A stretch of DNA of 64,000 nucleotides from Bos javanicus (Eukaryota; Chordata; Mammalia; Artiodactyla; Bovidae): positions 74,608,178-74,672,177 of the forward strand of contig NC_083875.1 of NCBI RefSeq assembly GCF_032452875.1. Reading direction: 5' to 3'. Below are positions 10,999 through 23,175 of this stretch, piece after piece; position 1 is the first letter of the stretch, and every line of letters begins with the position of its first letter. The notes beneath the pieces were generated by a model. It did not search any database. It was given only the letters and a program-made list of their open reading frames with translations, and was not told the origin of the DNA. The position numbers were made by a program, and so were the translations under genes.

Positions 10999-11302
10999 AA
11001 GTTCTTTACTGAGACACTTTGCTCCCCAAAGCTTTTTATTAGTTGATTCCCTCACTCCCTTGGGAAACCTTTATTAAGGCTGACTGCTCTGTGCCAAGTC
11101 TATGGAAAGTTAAGATACCCACTGACCCAGAAGAATGTGTTGTTCAGTGGTGTTAAACTCTGCTCCTGGGGAATCTAAGGATCCTATAGGGGCTTCTCAG
11201 GGGCCATCAGGGAGAGACTGTGTGTGTGCAGTGCGGTTGTCTAAGTGGTTGGGGTTTTACCCCACTCTCCAGGTGCCCCTTGTGGTGAGGACCACAGGGC
11301 CA

Positions 11303-11476
11303 TTGTAGGAGATGTAAGAGACGTGGGGTCAATCCCTGAGTCAGGAAGATACCCTGGAGGAGGGCTTGGCAACCCACTCCAGTATCCTTGCCTGAGAAAT
11401 CCCATGGACAGAGGAGCCTGGTGGGCTACAGTCCATGGGGTCTCAAAGAGTCAGACATATCTGAAGCAACTTAGGG
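11303..11476 (+). mobile_element. Bov-tA SINE, 5'-truncated
   Basis: Sense copy starting within the tRNA-like head (gtcaatccctgagtcaggaa) and ending gtcagacatatctgaagc. Confidence 0.85.
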
Positions 11477-12229
11477 CAGATGAACCATGTCATTCCAGAA
11501 CTACTCTGCTTTCCTTTATTCTTTCTGCATGTCAGCCTTCTGTGTAGGATTCTATCTACAGAGAGGACTGTGCTGTTTAAAAAAGGGTTTGAACACCATT
11601 GACCTAATTTTTTCCACTGAATTTATTCAGAATGGCTTTTTATAGTGTTTGACCCTTCTTCCGGCTTGTGTTTGGCCAGTAAGTTGACAGAGCAATCTGG
11701 CCGAGGCATTGGCACCAGATACACACAGGCATCAGGCAAAGGGGACCTCAGCAGTTTTTCCCCAGCTGAAAAGCTCATCTTCCGAGTTCCAGGGAGACCT
11801 AGCAAGTCAAGGCTGGTACTAATTGTGGTCACAAGTGTATGACACAGAAAGGAGGGGGAGAAGGAGGTACCACGTATAAACTGACTTCGAAGTCACCCTC
11901 CAAATGGTTCCCAAAATACTTTAAACAGTGACAACACTGATGAAATAAGTTTATGGCCCCTAAAAATGCTAGAAGCTCTAAAATAAGCTCTTGAAGTCTT
12001 TTTGTAGAACTCAAAATATCAAACTGGAACTTTCCAAAGGGCAGGAGACTAGACTTTGCTTTCTTAACTTTGTGGGGTGTTTGTTAAGGCAGAACATTAC
12101 AGATCTAAGATAGTCGAGGATGACAACTGCTCAATTCCTGAAGTGTAAAAATGCATCTAATATAATCAATCAGAATATCCAGCTGATTCTGTTCTTATAA
12201 GCATTTTTAAAGGATCCATATATTTGGGT

Positions 12230-12460
12230 ATAGCTTCCCAGGTGGCGTAGTGGTAAAGACTCTGCCTGCCAATGCAGGAGGTGCAGGAGACTCAGGTTGG
12301 ATTCTTGCGTCTGGAAGATCCCCCTAGTGGGTTGCAGGAAATAGCAACCCACTCCAGTATTCTTGCCTGAAAAATTCCATGGACAGAAGAGCCTGGGTGG
12401 GCTACAGTCCATGGGGTTGCATAGAGTTGGGCATGACTGAGCAACTGGGCACACAGATAG
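12230..12460 (+). mobile_element. Bov-tA SINE
   Basis: Sense copy: cttcccaggtggcgtagtgg through gcatgactgagcaactgggc. Moderately diverged. Confidence 0.86.
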
Positions 12461-13119
12461 CTGGTATACAGTTGCATATAGGGTTCCTGGAAGATGCTTT
12501 AGAATGGAAATTTTATGGGGGCGCCTTTTCCCCCCTGCTTTGTTTGTTAATGTGTCACGAGATGATCCTGGCATACAACCAGCGTTCAAGAGATATGTGT
12601 TGAGTGGAAAAGGTGACTGCTTCTGGGGAGTAGGACCAGGAGTTGGTAGAACTATTACTTTTCAGCTTATACCCCAAATGGAATTTACAATGGGGATGAT
12701 GGGAAGCATATTTGCTCCTCTCCTTGTATTTTTGCCTACAGAAGAGGAAGAAACATCTGCCTTCATTCCACTGCTGTCCTTGGCCCTCACGACCACACGT
12801 CCCACACCGACTACACTGAGGAGGAATGTATAGTCTGGCTCATTACTCTCATATTCTTAGTGAGTAGGATTCCACTCTTTCTTGTCCACTTCCCATTCCC
12901 CGTCTCATTATGACCTGGCCTCACTTCTGCAAGTAAGCATGGTCATAATCATACTCTTCAATTTCAGCCTTCCTGTCACTGCCTCACTCACGAGGTTGGT
13001 TGGAAGTAGACATTGGAGTCTGTTCCTTAAACCTGGATATTCTAGATTCAAGCTAGTCTGTGTAGGAAAACTTGAGTGGGAACAGAGTTCTCTTGGGGAT
13101 TAACAAAAGTTGGACTTTG

Positions 13120-13233
13120 GAGACTTCCCAGGTGGTCCAGTGGTTAAAACTTTGCCTTCCAATGTAAGGGGTGCAGGTTCTATCCCTGGTGGGGGAACTA
13201 AGATCCCAATGACTCCTGGCCAAAAATTCAAAG
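13120..13233 (+). mobile_element. CHR-2-type SINE, partial
   Basis: Sense head (acttcccaggtggtccagtg, gttctatccctggtggggga). The 3' half is degraded. Confidence 0.78.
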
Positions 13234-13886
13234 CTTAAAACAGAAGCAATATTGTAACAAATTTAATAAGAGACTTTAAAAATGGTCCATATAAAAAAAT
13301 TTTAAAAAACAATGTACTTTTCTTCCCGCTTTGGCTGTTATGTTTTTGTGTACAGTTTCTGGAGAGGAGACTGCCGGATGGTGTGTGGTGGCATTTAGGG
13401 ATCTATCCTGTGCACATATTGTCTTTGAAAAGAGTGTATGGATGAGAAGATAATAACAGAGTGAGAAAAAATAATGTTCTTTTGGTCCACCTACACAGCA
13501 GAATAATTATTTTTCAGAAATACTATTGAAAGCAATTTATATTTATAAACAGAAGAGATCTAATAACTTGTTGGCAGAATGATTCAGTATTAAGGGGCTC
13601 TTTTGTTAAGAAAACTAATTCATAGAACCATTAAATACTTCGGTTAGGATAAAAAAGCAAAGAAGTAGAATTACCACTTAAAAACTCTGGTATCTGAAAC
13701 AGACACTAACACTTTCAGTGCGGATGGGGGTGAGGAGTCAGTTGTTGTATTGTATCTAAAATGGGATTGTGATATTGTCGCATATATTTCAGAAGAGTTG
13801 CTCTACCAGAATTGAGTAAGGAGGGACACTGTTACTCTGAGATGGTTCCTGCTTTATGTCTACATGAAGTAGTATTAACAATGACA

Positions 13887-14106
13887 AGGTGCTAAGTCAT
13901 TTCAGTCATGTCTGATTCTGTGCGACCCTAAGGACGATAGCCCGCCAGGCTCCTCTGTCCATGAAATTCTCCAGGCAAGAATACTGGAGTGGGTAGCCAT
14001 TCCCTCCTCTAGGGGATCTTTCTAACCCAGGGATTGAACCTGTGCCTCTTACGTCTCCTGCACCAGCAGGCATGTTCTTTACCACTAGTGCCACCTGGGA
14101 AGCCCA
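13887..14106 (-). mobile_element. Bov-tA SINE
   Basis: Antisense copy from ggtgctaagtcatttcagtc to gtgccacctgggaagccc. Confidence 0.87.
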
Positions 14107-14129
14107 CAACGATGACAACAGCAATAAGA

Positions 14130-14325
14130 ACTCACATCCACTGACTGTTTACTGTGAAATAAGCACGGAAATCCTTTACATGTAATAAATCCCATGAAAA
14201 AGATGCTGTCTTTATCCCATTTTACACCCGAGGAAATGAACACTCAGGTAGGCTTAGGTCACATGCTACTAAAGGGCAAAGTGGGGATCCTAGGTCTGCC
14301 AAACTTGGTTTCTATGGCTCCAGAG
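14130..14325 (+). repeat. MIR remnant
   Basis: MIR-like order: ccactgactgtttactgtg, ctttatcccattttacaccc, gaggaaatgaacactcagg, then gggatcctaggtctgcc. Confidence 0.65.
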
Positions 14326-14703
14326 AGACGATTATGAAAATATCTCTCCCCAACATTATGTTCAATGACCTCATGTTGGGAACTTGATATTGGTCCCTGT
14401 GGGAGAATTTACACCCCAAGAATTGGCAAGTGCTGTAAATTGTGTCTTTTCTTTGGTTTATTTTTTTATTTTGAAGTGTGGTTGCTAAACACTTATGACA
14501 CATCATTGTATAGGATTCTAACCTAGGCAGTTTGATCCCAGAGCATTTTGGCAAAGATGAAAATTTTCATGCCAAATTATTGATAATAGTATTACACATA
14601 TCATTATTCTATAAGCCACTTTTATTTGGGCATCCTGTTAATTCCAGCCAAATGAGTCCAAATCAATTCCTAGCACTTTCTCATAGCATTGTTATGAGAA
14701 TTT

Positions 14704-15292
14704 TCTTGGGTTCCATAATCACTGGGGACCGTGACTGCAACTACAAAATTAAAATATGCTTGCTCCTTAGAAGAAAAGCTATGACAAATCTAGACAGCAT
14801 ATTAAAAAGCAGACATCAATTTGCTGACAAAGATCTGTATAGTCAAAGCTATGATTTTCCTAGTAGTCAGGTACCAGTAGTAGATATGGGAACTATATCA
14901 TAAAGAAGGCTGAGAGCTGAAGAATTGATGCTTTTGAACTATGGTCCTGGCAAAGACTCTTGAGAGTCCCAGGGTCAGCAAGGAGATCAAACCAGTCAAT
15001 CCTAAAGGAAATCAGTCCTGAATATTGACTGGAAGGACTGATGCTGAAACTGAAGCTCCAATACTTTGGCCACTAGATGCGAAGAGCGGACTTATTAGAA
15101 CAGACCCTGATGCCGGGAAAGATTGAGGGCAAGAGGAGAAGGAGGCAACAGGGGATGAGATGGTTGGATAGCATAATCGACTCAATGCACATGAGTTTGA
15201 GCAAACTCCCAGAGACAGTGAAGGACAGGGAAGCCTGGTGTGCTGCAGTCCATGGGGTCACAAAGAGTTGGACACGACTGAGCGACTGAATG
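14704..15292 (+). mobile_element. BovB LINE 3' fragment
   Basis: Sense BovB: homology begins near ccgtgactgcaactacaaaa and runs through aagaattgatgcttttgaac to the end (gttggacacgactgagcgac). Several indels break the ORF2 frame. The last readable piece (15077-15289) is MRRADLLEQTLMPGKIEGKR through TKSWTRLSD. 14326-14703 upstream is unique. Confidence 0.9.
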
Positions 15293-15944
15293 ACAAATGA
15301 GGATTAAATGAGGTGAAGCATTTGAACTCATTGGAACAGTGCTTCCCATGGCAAATGTTAGCCAGGGAAGAATGCCCAGCATAAATATTGCACTGACATC
15401 ATTGTGGTCATCAATTTAAAATTTTTTCACTGCCTTCATAGGAACAAATGAATGGCAAAATTGACCATATCTCCTTTTTCTATCTCTTCCAGTGTCTATG
15501 TCCTGGGACAAAAAACTAAGTGAATTGAGAAGACAGGTCATTAGGATAATCCAATGATTGAGATTACAAACCAGTTTCACCACTTCCATGCTCCATGAAA
15601 ACAAAGCCTGAACAATTGCAAACTTTTGTGTCCTTTAGGACATCTTCTCACTCTGCCTCTGCCCTGCACTCCAAACCCTCTGTGGGATTCCAGGGAGTGA
15701 AGCCATCGTCATGCCAGTTGAAGCTGGACTGTGACCCGCAGAGCATCCCCAAAATGTGACATCATTTGGCAAACCCTGAATCAGCATGTATAGGAGATAT
15801 GGTACCATCATTTGACTTTGATGCTAAGGGCCTTGGGTCAAACTGATCTCTCATCACCAGGAAGACAGTGATCATCTCTGTGGGCAGCCAAAAGCAACAG
15901 CCATGACAAAAACAGCCAGATGGGTAAATAAAAGAACAACTGAT

Positions 15945-16125
15945 AATTGCTGAGTGCTAACTAGATGTCAGGTGTTTTTCTAAGTATTTCTCCATGCATT
16001 GTTTTATTTTATTATCCTAGTGACCCTCTGTGTGATGTACAATGATTGTCCCCATTTTTCAGAAGAGGAAACTAAGATTTAGGGTTGTTGAGTGACTAGC
16101 TTGAGATTGTATAGGTGGCAAGTGG
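15945..16125 (+). repeat. MIR remnant
   Basis: MIR core in order: gctgagtgctaactagatgt, ttttattatcctagtgaccc, cccatttttcagaagagga, aactaagatttagg. Confidence 0.7.
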
Positions 16126-16267
16126 TTGAGGGAATTTGGAAACTGTTACCAGCCCATGAAAATTCTACTTAGCATTTTAAGAGAAAACTTAAGTTTTTGT
16201 CTTTTTAAATCATTGGATTTGTTGATTCATAAACCTTTCACCAAAGAACAGTTAAAACAAAGTGTGT

Positions 16268-16460
16268 GTAGTGTGCTCAGTCGTATCCGACTCTTTGCGA
16301 CCACATGGAGCCCACCAGGCTCCTCTGACCGTGGGATTCTCCAGGCAAGAATACTGGAGTGGGTTGCCGTTTCCTCCTCCAGGGGATCTTCTCAACCTGG
16401 GGATCAAACCCGAGTCTCCTTCTTGGCAGGTGGATTCTTTACCACTGAGCCACCTGGTGC
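16268..16460 (-). mobile_element. Bov-tA SINE
   Basis: Antisense copy (gtgctcagtcgtatccgac ... gagccacctggtgcc) lacking about ten bases of the A-element middle. Confidence 0.86.
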
Positions 16461-17464
16461 CAAGCTGTAAATGCTTATTCCTCTGAAATACACCATTAGA
16501 ATAAAAGATAACCTCTTCTCTTACCTGGTCATTGTGATTGGCTGAAGGAGTAAGAATCTGTGTCTGACCCCCAGTAAAATGTTCATGATCTAGTGAGAGT
16601 TGACCATTACCACTTGCCAATTGAAACTGGACATTGAAATATTTTTAAAGAAATGTGCTTCATCTGAAATAATATTAAAAAAAAACACTAAATAAAAAAG
16701 TTCTTATCCCCAATGATGACATCATGTCACTAAGGTGTGCATGGAGGGAATGGAGCTAGAGGGTAGTCCTGGGGTTTCCCGGTTCTGTGCTCATGGTCAG
16801 ACAAGAAGCCCCATCAAAGACCTCTCTTTGAACTGTGCTTCCCATGACAATCTCTGAGCACTAGCCCCGCATGCCTACAACCTATTGTCTTGGCTTTGGG
16901 TCACTTAACACATACGGTTCAAGAATGTTGGACACACTCAACATTTTTGTGTGTCTGGCTTCAGTATCACCTTCCTCTTCCTCTAAACCTGATGATGCAG
17001 TTAAAATTCAACTTTTACCTGAATACTGACAACTCACATATCTTATATATAATCTATCTTATATAGTTGACCAAAGGCATCAACTCTCCTTCTTAAGAGT
17101 TATTACTGACTCCAACTGGGGTGAAATTCACCTACTGTTTTCAATCTGCTGTCTTAACCAGAAACACTGTTAGATTATCTTGAAAGTTCTGTTTTGATTA
17201 CAAAATTGAAGACTATTAATATATAATAAACTTCAAGTTTGTTACCCACTATAAATAAAGGGAAAAAGTCATAATATCATGATTGTTTACTTTTCATAGC
17301 TGATCTGATTGCAAAATTTTATTTAGCGTGTTCCTGAACATTGTTTCCCTATGATGAATAAAATTTTGGGGCTAACTGAAAAAAAAAAAGGATAACACAC
17401 TCCAATTCTCAACAGATATATCAACAATGACTTATGATTGAGGAAGTAAGGTACCACACATCTA

Positions 17465-18998
17465 AAGAAAGAGGTTTAAAACATTTTATTAGAGAATATA
17501 CATGATATTGAGCAACACAATTTAAATATTATGGCATCCATATTTAGAAGGACATTATAAATGCTTATAATTTGATGTCACTTTATTCAACAAATAAATT
17601 CCTTTTGGACAGTGGGCTGCATGATTCATAAAGTCTATTTGTTCAATAATAATAATTTACTCATCTGCTTAGTAAATATATACATTTGTTTTCTTAAAAA
17701 AAATGATTGTTCACCACATCACATCATAAACAAATGGATCTGTAAAAATGGCATGTACAAAATTCAGAAACACTTAAACAGCACATTCCATGGACACTGA
17801 GTCCATTTAAAAAGAGTGAAACACTTTAGAAGCCATTGTAGCCAGCCTGGGGGTCATATATAGCATCCATACAAAATGCTGCAGTGAATTCAAGTATAAC
17901 AATTCATACACATGAGCGTGTTTACCTGACAACAGAGAGAATTCTCCCTCCTATAGCACAGAGCAAAGATCGAACTCCCAGCATGATTCAGATGAACTTG
18001 TTACAAGGAGGGAAAAGTTGCTAAGATCAACTCAACTGACAAAATACTAAGACATGGAGAAGATGGTTGTGTACTTGAACAGTGTGTAGTGGAACTGTAC
18101 TTTACAGGGATCTTATTTGTCACAACAATAGTAAGGATTATAGGAAAACCACAGCAGCTAGAATCAGCCCATCAGCTCACATTTGCTTCCTTGGCAACAC
18201 AGAAATGCTGTTTTTATATTTTGAACAGATCAAATGAGGAGACAGGACATAAAGCTGCAGTAAGCCAGGAATGTCCTGGGGTTCATGTTTAAATGGCATC
18301 AGCTTTATTTCCTAAAATACATTTTTATTTTCACAGACAGAATGAACCTCCAAATTTGTTTTCCTTAGTCCCAGAAAGCCAAGTCCCTCCTTATGGCTAG
18401 TTAATTGTAAAAAATGCAGCTCCAAGACCTTCACTTTTTTGTCCCTCCCCCTGTCACCTCTGCTGCATTTGATGTGTAATAAAATCCCAAGCACTCTTCA
18501 ATTATAATATGCCCTGATATAACATACGATACTGACCCTTCAGTGATGGACCCTCCGTGATGGATGTCCCACCCTTCTTTAAGGACAATGGGACCCCAGC
18601 TTCTGGGCATACTGCATTTTTGGGGGGGAGGGGGTAGAAAAAATTCTGTCTTTGAAACTTATTGCACAACATTTTCTTGCTACAAACAATTCCTCAATTT
18701 TTAAACACATCAAAAACTTTTCAATAGTATCAACGAAGATTTGCTTGTTAAGACCTCCAAAGCATTTGGTTATTCTAATGGATTAGCTCCTTCATATTGG
18801 TGCAAATGTTTATTTGCATGATGAGACATAGAGTTTTTTTCTCTGTTTAGCCATCGCTTTGTAACTCTGTGCTAAGCCCTGAGACTAAGATAATCAGAAG
18901 ACTGAGAAACTAAGGCTTTCCAGCCAAGCCAAACACAGGAGGTCTGATAAGAAAACCCCTGGACTCTATTTACTGGCTCTTCCTTGGTTCTTCCTTGG
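17465..18998 (-). other. Candidate alternative 3' terminal exon of ADRA1A
   Basis: On the minus strand a long pyrimidine tract ends in TTTTCAG at 19001-18999. Joined to the internal donor at 35647, the reading frame would continue for ten residues (PRKNQGRASK) to a TAG at 18968-18966. The rest would be 3'UTR. Canonical AATAAA signals are at 17587-17582 and 17490-17485, the latter followed by a GT-rich stretch. The interval carries no young retrotransposon, unlike its surroundings. Human alternative ADRA1A isoforms also end some 20 kb downstream of the long-form exon, which fits the distance. The tail was not matched to any remembered isoform, so the exon boundary could be wrong. Confidence 0.35.
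17485..17490 (-). promoter_or_regulatory. Minus-strand poly(A) signal AATAAA
   Basis: TTTATT on the plus strand. About 20-25 bases further on, the minus strand has a TGTGTGG-type GT-rich element, the usual layout of a real cleavage site. It is the most distal of several AATAAA motifs in this repeat-poor block. Confidence 0.35.
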
Positions 18999-19599
18999 CT
19001 GAAAAGAAAAGTGAGAAGAAAAGCCTGCAGAGGATGAGAGGATGAAAGGTGGTGAGGATGTGCAGAGCCAAGTGGCCACCATGATAAGCAAGGCTGACAT
19101 CCATGCGCCCTGGTCCATTGCAGGAGCAGGCAGCCCGGCCCATGCATGAGGTTCACAGCCCCTGGGCCTTTGCATCCCTTCCTGGCTTGGAACAAGTCCT
19201 TCTGTTCCCAGTTCCACTTCATCCTCCAGGATCCCACTTAGACGTCACTATTTTTGAGAAGCTTAATTCTGAGGCTGAACTGGGGGCCTTCAACCAAACT
19301 CCCACAGTACCATGTGAATGCGCGTGTACTAGTCCTTACCATGTTCTGCTCTCATTGACTTGCCTGGACTCTCTACAGACCTCAGGTGCCTCAGTGAATG
19401 CGGCAGAATGGATAGATGAGGGGCAGAGCCATGTGTGCAATGCGCAGTGTCCCTTGGTGGAAGGTGACTTTGTTTTACAGCCTGGCTTCTTCTACCTCTG
19501 TGGATATGCTCTCAATGGAAGGACACAAAAGGAACTTCAGTGTTTACTTTTTCAAAACACAACAGGGAGAGTTGTCTTAAGCTGCCCCTCAAAATATTG
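18999..19599. other. Repeat-poor unique sequence
   Basis: No retrotransposon is visible. A 165-codon plus-strand open frame at 19103-19600 has no recognised domain, no start context worth noting and no poly(A) signal after it. I treat it as chance. Confidence 0.45.
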
Positions 19600-19785
19600 A
19601 GCTTTTTTTTTTTTTTTTTTGCTGCTCTGAGTCTTCGTTGTAGCATGTGGGGGTTCCTCTCTTGGTGAGGTGCATGGCCTCAGGTGCCCAGTGGCTTGCG
19701 GGATCTTAGTTCCCCAACCAGGGATTGAACCTGCATACCCTGCACTGAAAGGTGGATTCTTAACCACTGGACTACCAGGGAAGTC
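19600..19785 (-). mobile_element. CHR-2-type SINE
   Basis: Antisense copy with a T run of about 18 bases (complement of the poly(A) tail), then gatcttagttccccaaccag and ggactaccagggaagtct. TTGAGCT and CTGAGCT at the two edges may be the TSD. Confidence 0.83.
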
Positions 19786-20084
19786 TCTGAGCTATTCTAC
19801 CTCATACTTGTTTTCCTCTTTCTCTTTACATTATCATTTCCTAAATCACTGATGTCCCAGCATTAACAACAGTAATATGCTAGATTTGTGCCTTAGTCAG
19901 ATAAATGTTAAAGAAGGAAGTCCACATGGGAGGGAAGGCTTACAGGCTCCTGAGGTGGATTCAAAAGACAGTGGGTACCAGGAAAGGGGGTTGGGCTGAG
20001 ACCATCCCCCCTGCACCCCTGGCCTTCAATAGGTCATGAGGATCACACTCATGAACAAGAAGCTGGCTTCATTTAATGGGTGTG

Positions 20085-20295
20085 TGTATGTGCTCAGTTG
20101 CTGAGTCGTGTTTGACTCTTTGTGACCCCATGGACTGTAGCCCACCATGCTCCTCTCTCCATGGGATTTCCCAGGCAAGAATACTGGAGTGGGTTGCCAT
20201 TTCTTTCTCCAGGGAATCTTCATGACCCAGGGGATCCAACTCAAATTTCCTGTGTCTCCTACATTGGCAGGTGGATTCTTTACCACTGAGCTCCA
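20085..20295 (-). mobile_element. Bov-tA SINE with TSD
   Basis: Antisense copy flanked by the perfect direct repeat TAATGGGTGTG at 20074-20084 and 20296-20306. A second Bov-tA follows almost immediately. Confidence 0.9.
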
Positions 20296-20321
20296 TAATG
20301 GGTGTGAAAAAAAAAAAAGTG

Positions 20322-20520
20322 GAAGTGCTAGTTTCTTAGTTGTTCCCAACACTTTGCGACCCCATGGACTATTAGCACGCCAGGCTCCTCTGTCCATGGA
20401 ATCTCCCAGGCAAGAATAGTGGAGTGGGTTGCCATTCCCTTCTCCAGGGATCTTCCTGACACAGGGATTGAAATCAGGTCTCTCGCTTTGCAGAGACTTT
20501 ACTGTCTGAGCCATGTCCCC
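20322..20520 (-). mobile_element. Bov-tA SINE (second of a pair)
   Basis: Antisense copy in the same orientation as its neighbour, separated by a poly(A) run at 20307-20318. Its sequence is distinct enough from the first copy that tandem duplication is unlikely. Confidence 0.87.
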
Positions 20521-21926
20521 TCAAAAAACAAGGCAGATCGACCTTTAATAAATTCTATTAATAGTCTTAACATACTAGACATTCTGCGTCAACATGATCA
20601 AGATTTTATCCTTCTGTAGAGTGCGGATTCTTACTCCTAACAAAGGTACTCATCTGTACAAGTTTGGGCTTTTGCAAATGGTTTTTGGGAATGGATGTCC
20701 ACACTTATTTCCCTTTGGGCAGCCCTGCTGCTCCCTATGAGGTGGTGCTTTCAGTTTTCCATCTCCCAGCACTGAAAGGATGGAGAACTCTCCTTTTTGC
20801 TTTGGGCCAACACCAATCCAGTCACCCTTGCCACAACTCAACAGCTGCTTCAAAAACTCAGAATACCAAAATAGACACAGACTGTGTTTGTACAAAGCAG
20901 AGTTGGGCCAAGAACCTCATCCCCGAAAGTGACTTTTCCCCCTCCCTTTAAAACAAGTTTGAGATTCTGAGTCACTAGAGACCGTTTGGCAGGAAGATGG
21001 TGGCAGGTCCTCTGCCAAGCACAGCCTTTTGATCCGACTGACTGCTCTGGGCAAACTGAGTCGTGGTGAGCTGAGCTAGCATGTGGACTTCCCTGTCGCG
21101 CCTCTTGCCCGAAGGGTCCCAGAGATCTTTAAAAGGGGTCCGCGGAAATGGTGAGGCTCTCATGAGCAGCACTTGAAATTAGAGCTAAGACTATGACGTG
21201 GTGATCCCATGCCGTGGGTTTTAATTCCGGCTGAAATCTAAACAGCTCGTGGGTCATGACCGGAATTTGCTATTGCATCTTGTAAACACTGCTGATGGTT
21301 CCCCAGGCCAAGTGGTGTCCAGCCCTTTTTCCTGAGATGATTTTTGCTTCAATCGCTCTGGTCAAAATTACTTCTCTTCCTCGTAACGTTGATTGTACAA
21401 ACACACACACATCTTCAAGTGTCTGCATCGCTTACAGTGTCTTTCATAGGACAATGATGCTAACAAAATACTTCCTATTTGCCAAGTAAGTCATCAATGT
21501 GAGAAAGATTACAAACACCAGCCCTGATATTCTTTTTCTGGGCTGTCTATAATCTGAAAGTTGGCTGGAAAGCCTTAGAGTAGCCCAGTGAGTCTGACTT
21601 TTAAAAATTAAAACAAAATGTTCTGGTGGGTTTATTTCCAATCCAAGGAAAATAACATCATGACGAGTTGGGGGCGGGGTGTGGAGAAATAACTGAAACT
21701 TGGAGTTTGGTGCCGAGCACTCTAAATTTACAAATGACAGTTCCCAGGCGATGGTAAAGCACCCATCTTGTGAATTCCTTTCTAGGGAAAGAATCACTTG
21801 TGTCTTGAACTGGTGATGACCAACTTCTAGAAAGTATCAACTGAATTAGGATGAAGAGCAAAGGAAACCGGAAGACTTAGTCTGTCTTTTCCTGAACGTG
21901 GAGTTTTCAGTACTTTAAGATACTCT
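20521..21926. other. Unique sequence
   Basis: About 1.4 kb without recognised repeats or genes. Short (CA)n at about 21400-21410. No open frame resembles a known family. Confidence 0.5.
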
Positions 21927-22058
21927 GTGAGTGCGTGCACATGCTCAGTTGTATCCAATTCTTTTTTATGACCCCATGGACTGTAGCCTGCCAGGCTCTA
22001 CCATCCATGGAATTTCTCAGGCAAGAATACTGGACTGAATTGTCATTTCCTCCTCCAG
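21927..22058 (-). mobile_element. 5'-truncated Bov-tA with TSD
   Basis: A-element-only insertion of about 132 bases between perfect TSDs TTAAGATACTCT at 21915-21926 and 22059-22070. Truncation inside the element with an intact TSD shows it inserted in this short form. Confidence 0.9.
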
Positions 22059-22147
22059 TTAAGATACTCTAAAGGTGATCTAATTTATAATAATGTCATT
22101 TATTTATATAGCATTTAGGAGAGGAAATGAAGACAAGGAAAGAGGGC

Positions 22148-22355
22148 TAGCATTTATCAGGGGCTATTGTGATTTCAAATGTTTTATCCTCATGTGAGAT
22201 AATTTCACCTCCATCATTTCATTTGCTTACCCATTTCACAGGTGAGGAAGATGAGGCCAAGAGAGGTTGCATGACTTGTCCAAGAACCTCATTAGGTATA
22301 AAGTTGAGGCTTGAAATGAAGCCCAGGTTTTGTGGCTCCCAGATCCCTGCTTACT
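22148..22355 (+). repeat. MIR remnant
   Basis: MIR-like order: gctagcatttatcaggggct, acccatttcacaggtgagga, gaggccaagagaggttgcat, then cccaggttttgtggctccc. Confidence 0.7.
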
Positions 22356-23066
22356 TAATCCACAGGTTCCCCTCCTATGATGGGCTCTGACGTTACCCAT
22401 GTCAGGCCATGGGTTCAGCAAACTGGGTGGCTACACAGGTGAGCTCCAGAAAAAGGTACAGAGGATGCTGAGCTTTTTCCAATCTTTCTCTTTTCCCTAA
22501 ACTCCCTTATGACTACTGTTTTTATTCTTCTCATACCCATACCACTCTATTGGTTCTCTGTGAAAATGCTTCTTTGGTAATGCGACTGTAAATTTTGTAC
22601 TTTACCATATCAAAAATGGGCAGTGGGCTTAGCTCACTGCATCTCTCGCATAGAAGATGCTCCAAAAATGTAATTTTTATTCTTTAAAGCTTTATCTCTA
22701 CATACTCCATCACAATGCCTTGTAGGCAGCAAACTCATTTCATTGTCTGCAACATTGGGTTAAGTAGGTGTGGTAATACTGGAAAATGGATTGCTTATGG
22801 CTTTATACCCCAGAGACAAAAATAGCTATTTTCCTCCTTCTACATCTGATGAAGAAAGCATGTGTTTTGACTCAGGCTTTACAAGCCGAAGCAAAATTTT
22901 TGTTGCAGAGTGGCAGCTCTTGTGTGCTGAAGTTTAGGGATCAAGGTTGCATGTGATTGGAATAAGAAAGCAGAGGGTCAGAGGAGTAGCTGGAAGTAGA
23001 GACAAAAGCAAGAAGGGGACTCCACTTTTTTATTCAATGACTCCCTGATAGGTATTTAACTACATT

Positions 23067-23104
23067 AAGAAAGTGTGTAAAAAAAAAAAAAAAAGAAAGT
23101 GTGT
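23067..23104 (+). mobile_element. Poly(A)-only insertion flanked by a TSD
   Basis: AAGAAAGTGTGT occurs at 23067-23078 and again at 23093-23104, with exactly 14 A bases between. The upstream junction (ATT/AAGAAA) resembles the L1 endonuclease target. It looks like retrotransposition in which only tail was copied. Confidence 0.6.
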
Positions 23105-23175
23105 AGAAAATTAGCAATAATTTGTTAATTAAATATTTTCAATTTTTGTTTGTTTTGCTCAAGAATATTTCATAC

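Larger units (their letters stand above)
10155..13886. other. Mostly unique intergenic sequence
   Basis: Apart from the four SINEs listed inside it (10837, 11303, 12230, 13120), no gene, conserved domain, CpG island or clear regulatory motif was recognised. Open frames such as 12504-12833 have no family resemblance. Confidence 0.5.
15293..17464. other. Mostly unique sequence
   Basis: Contains one MIR (15945-16125) and one Bov-tA (16268-16460). The remainder shows no recognised gene, and no frame resembles a known protein. Confidence 0.5.

Noticed and set aside
18872..19237. 121-codon minus-strand open frame as a gene
   Set aside because: No family resemblance. It overlaps, in another frame, the shorter frame that contains the candidate acceptor.
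19103..19600. 165-codon plus-strand open frame as a gene
   Set aside because: No recognisable domain, promoter or splice context, and it ends at the edge of a SINE. Residue composition looks like translated non-coding DNA.
20074..20520. Two adjacent Bov-tA copies as a segmental tandem duplication
   Set aside because: Only the first has the TAATGGGTGTG TSD, and the copies differ at many positions, so they are independent insertions.
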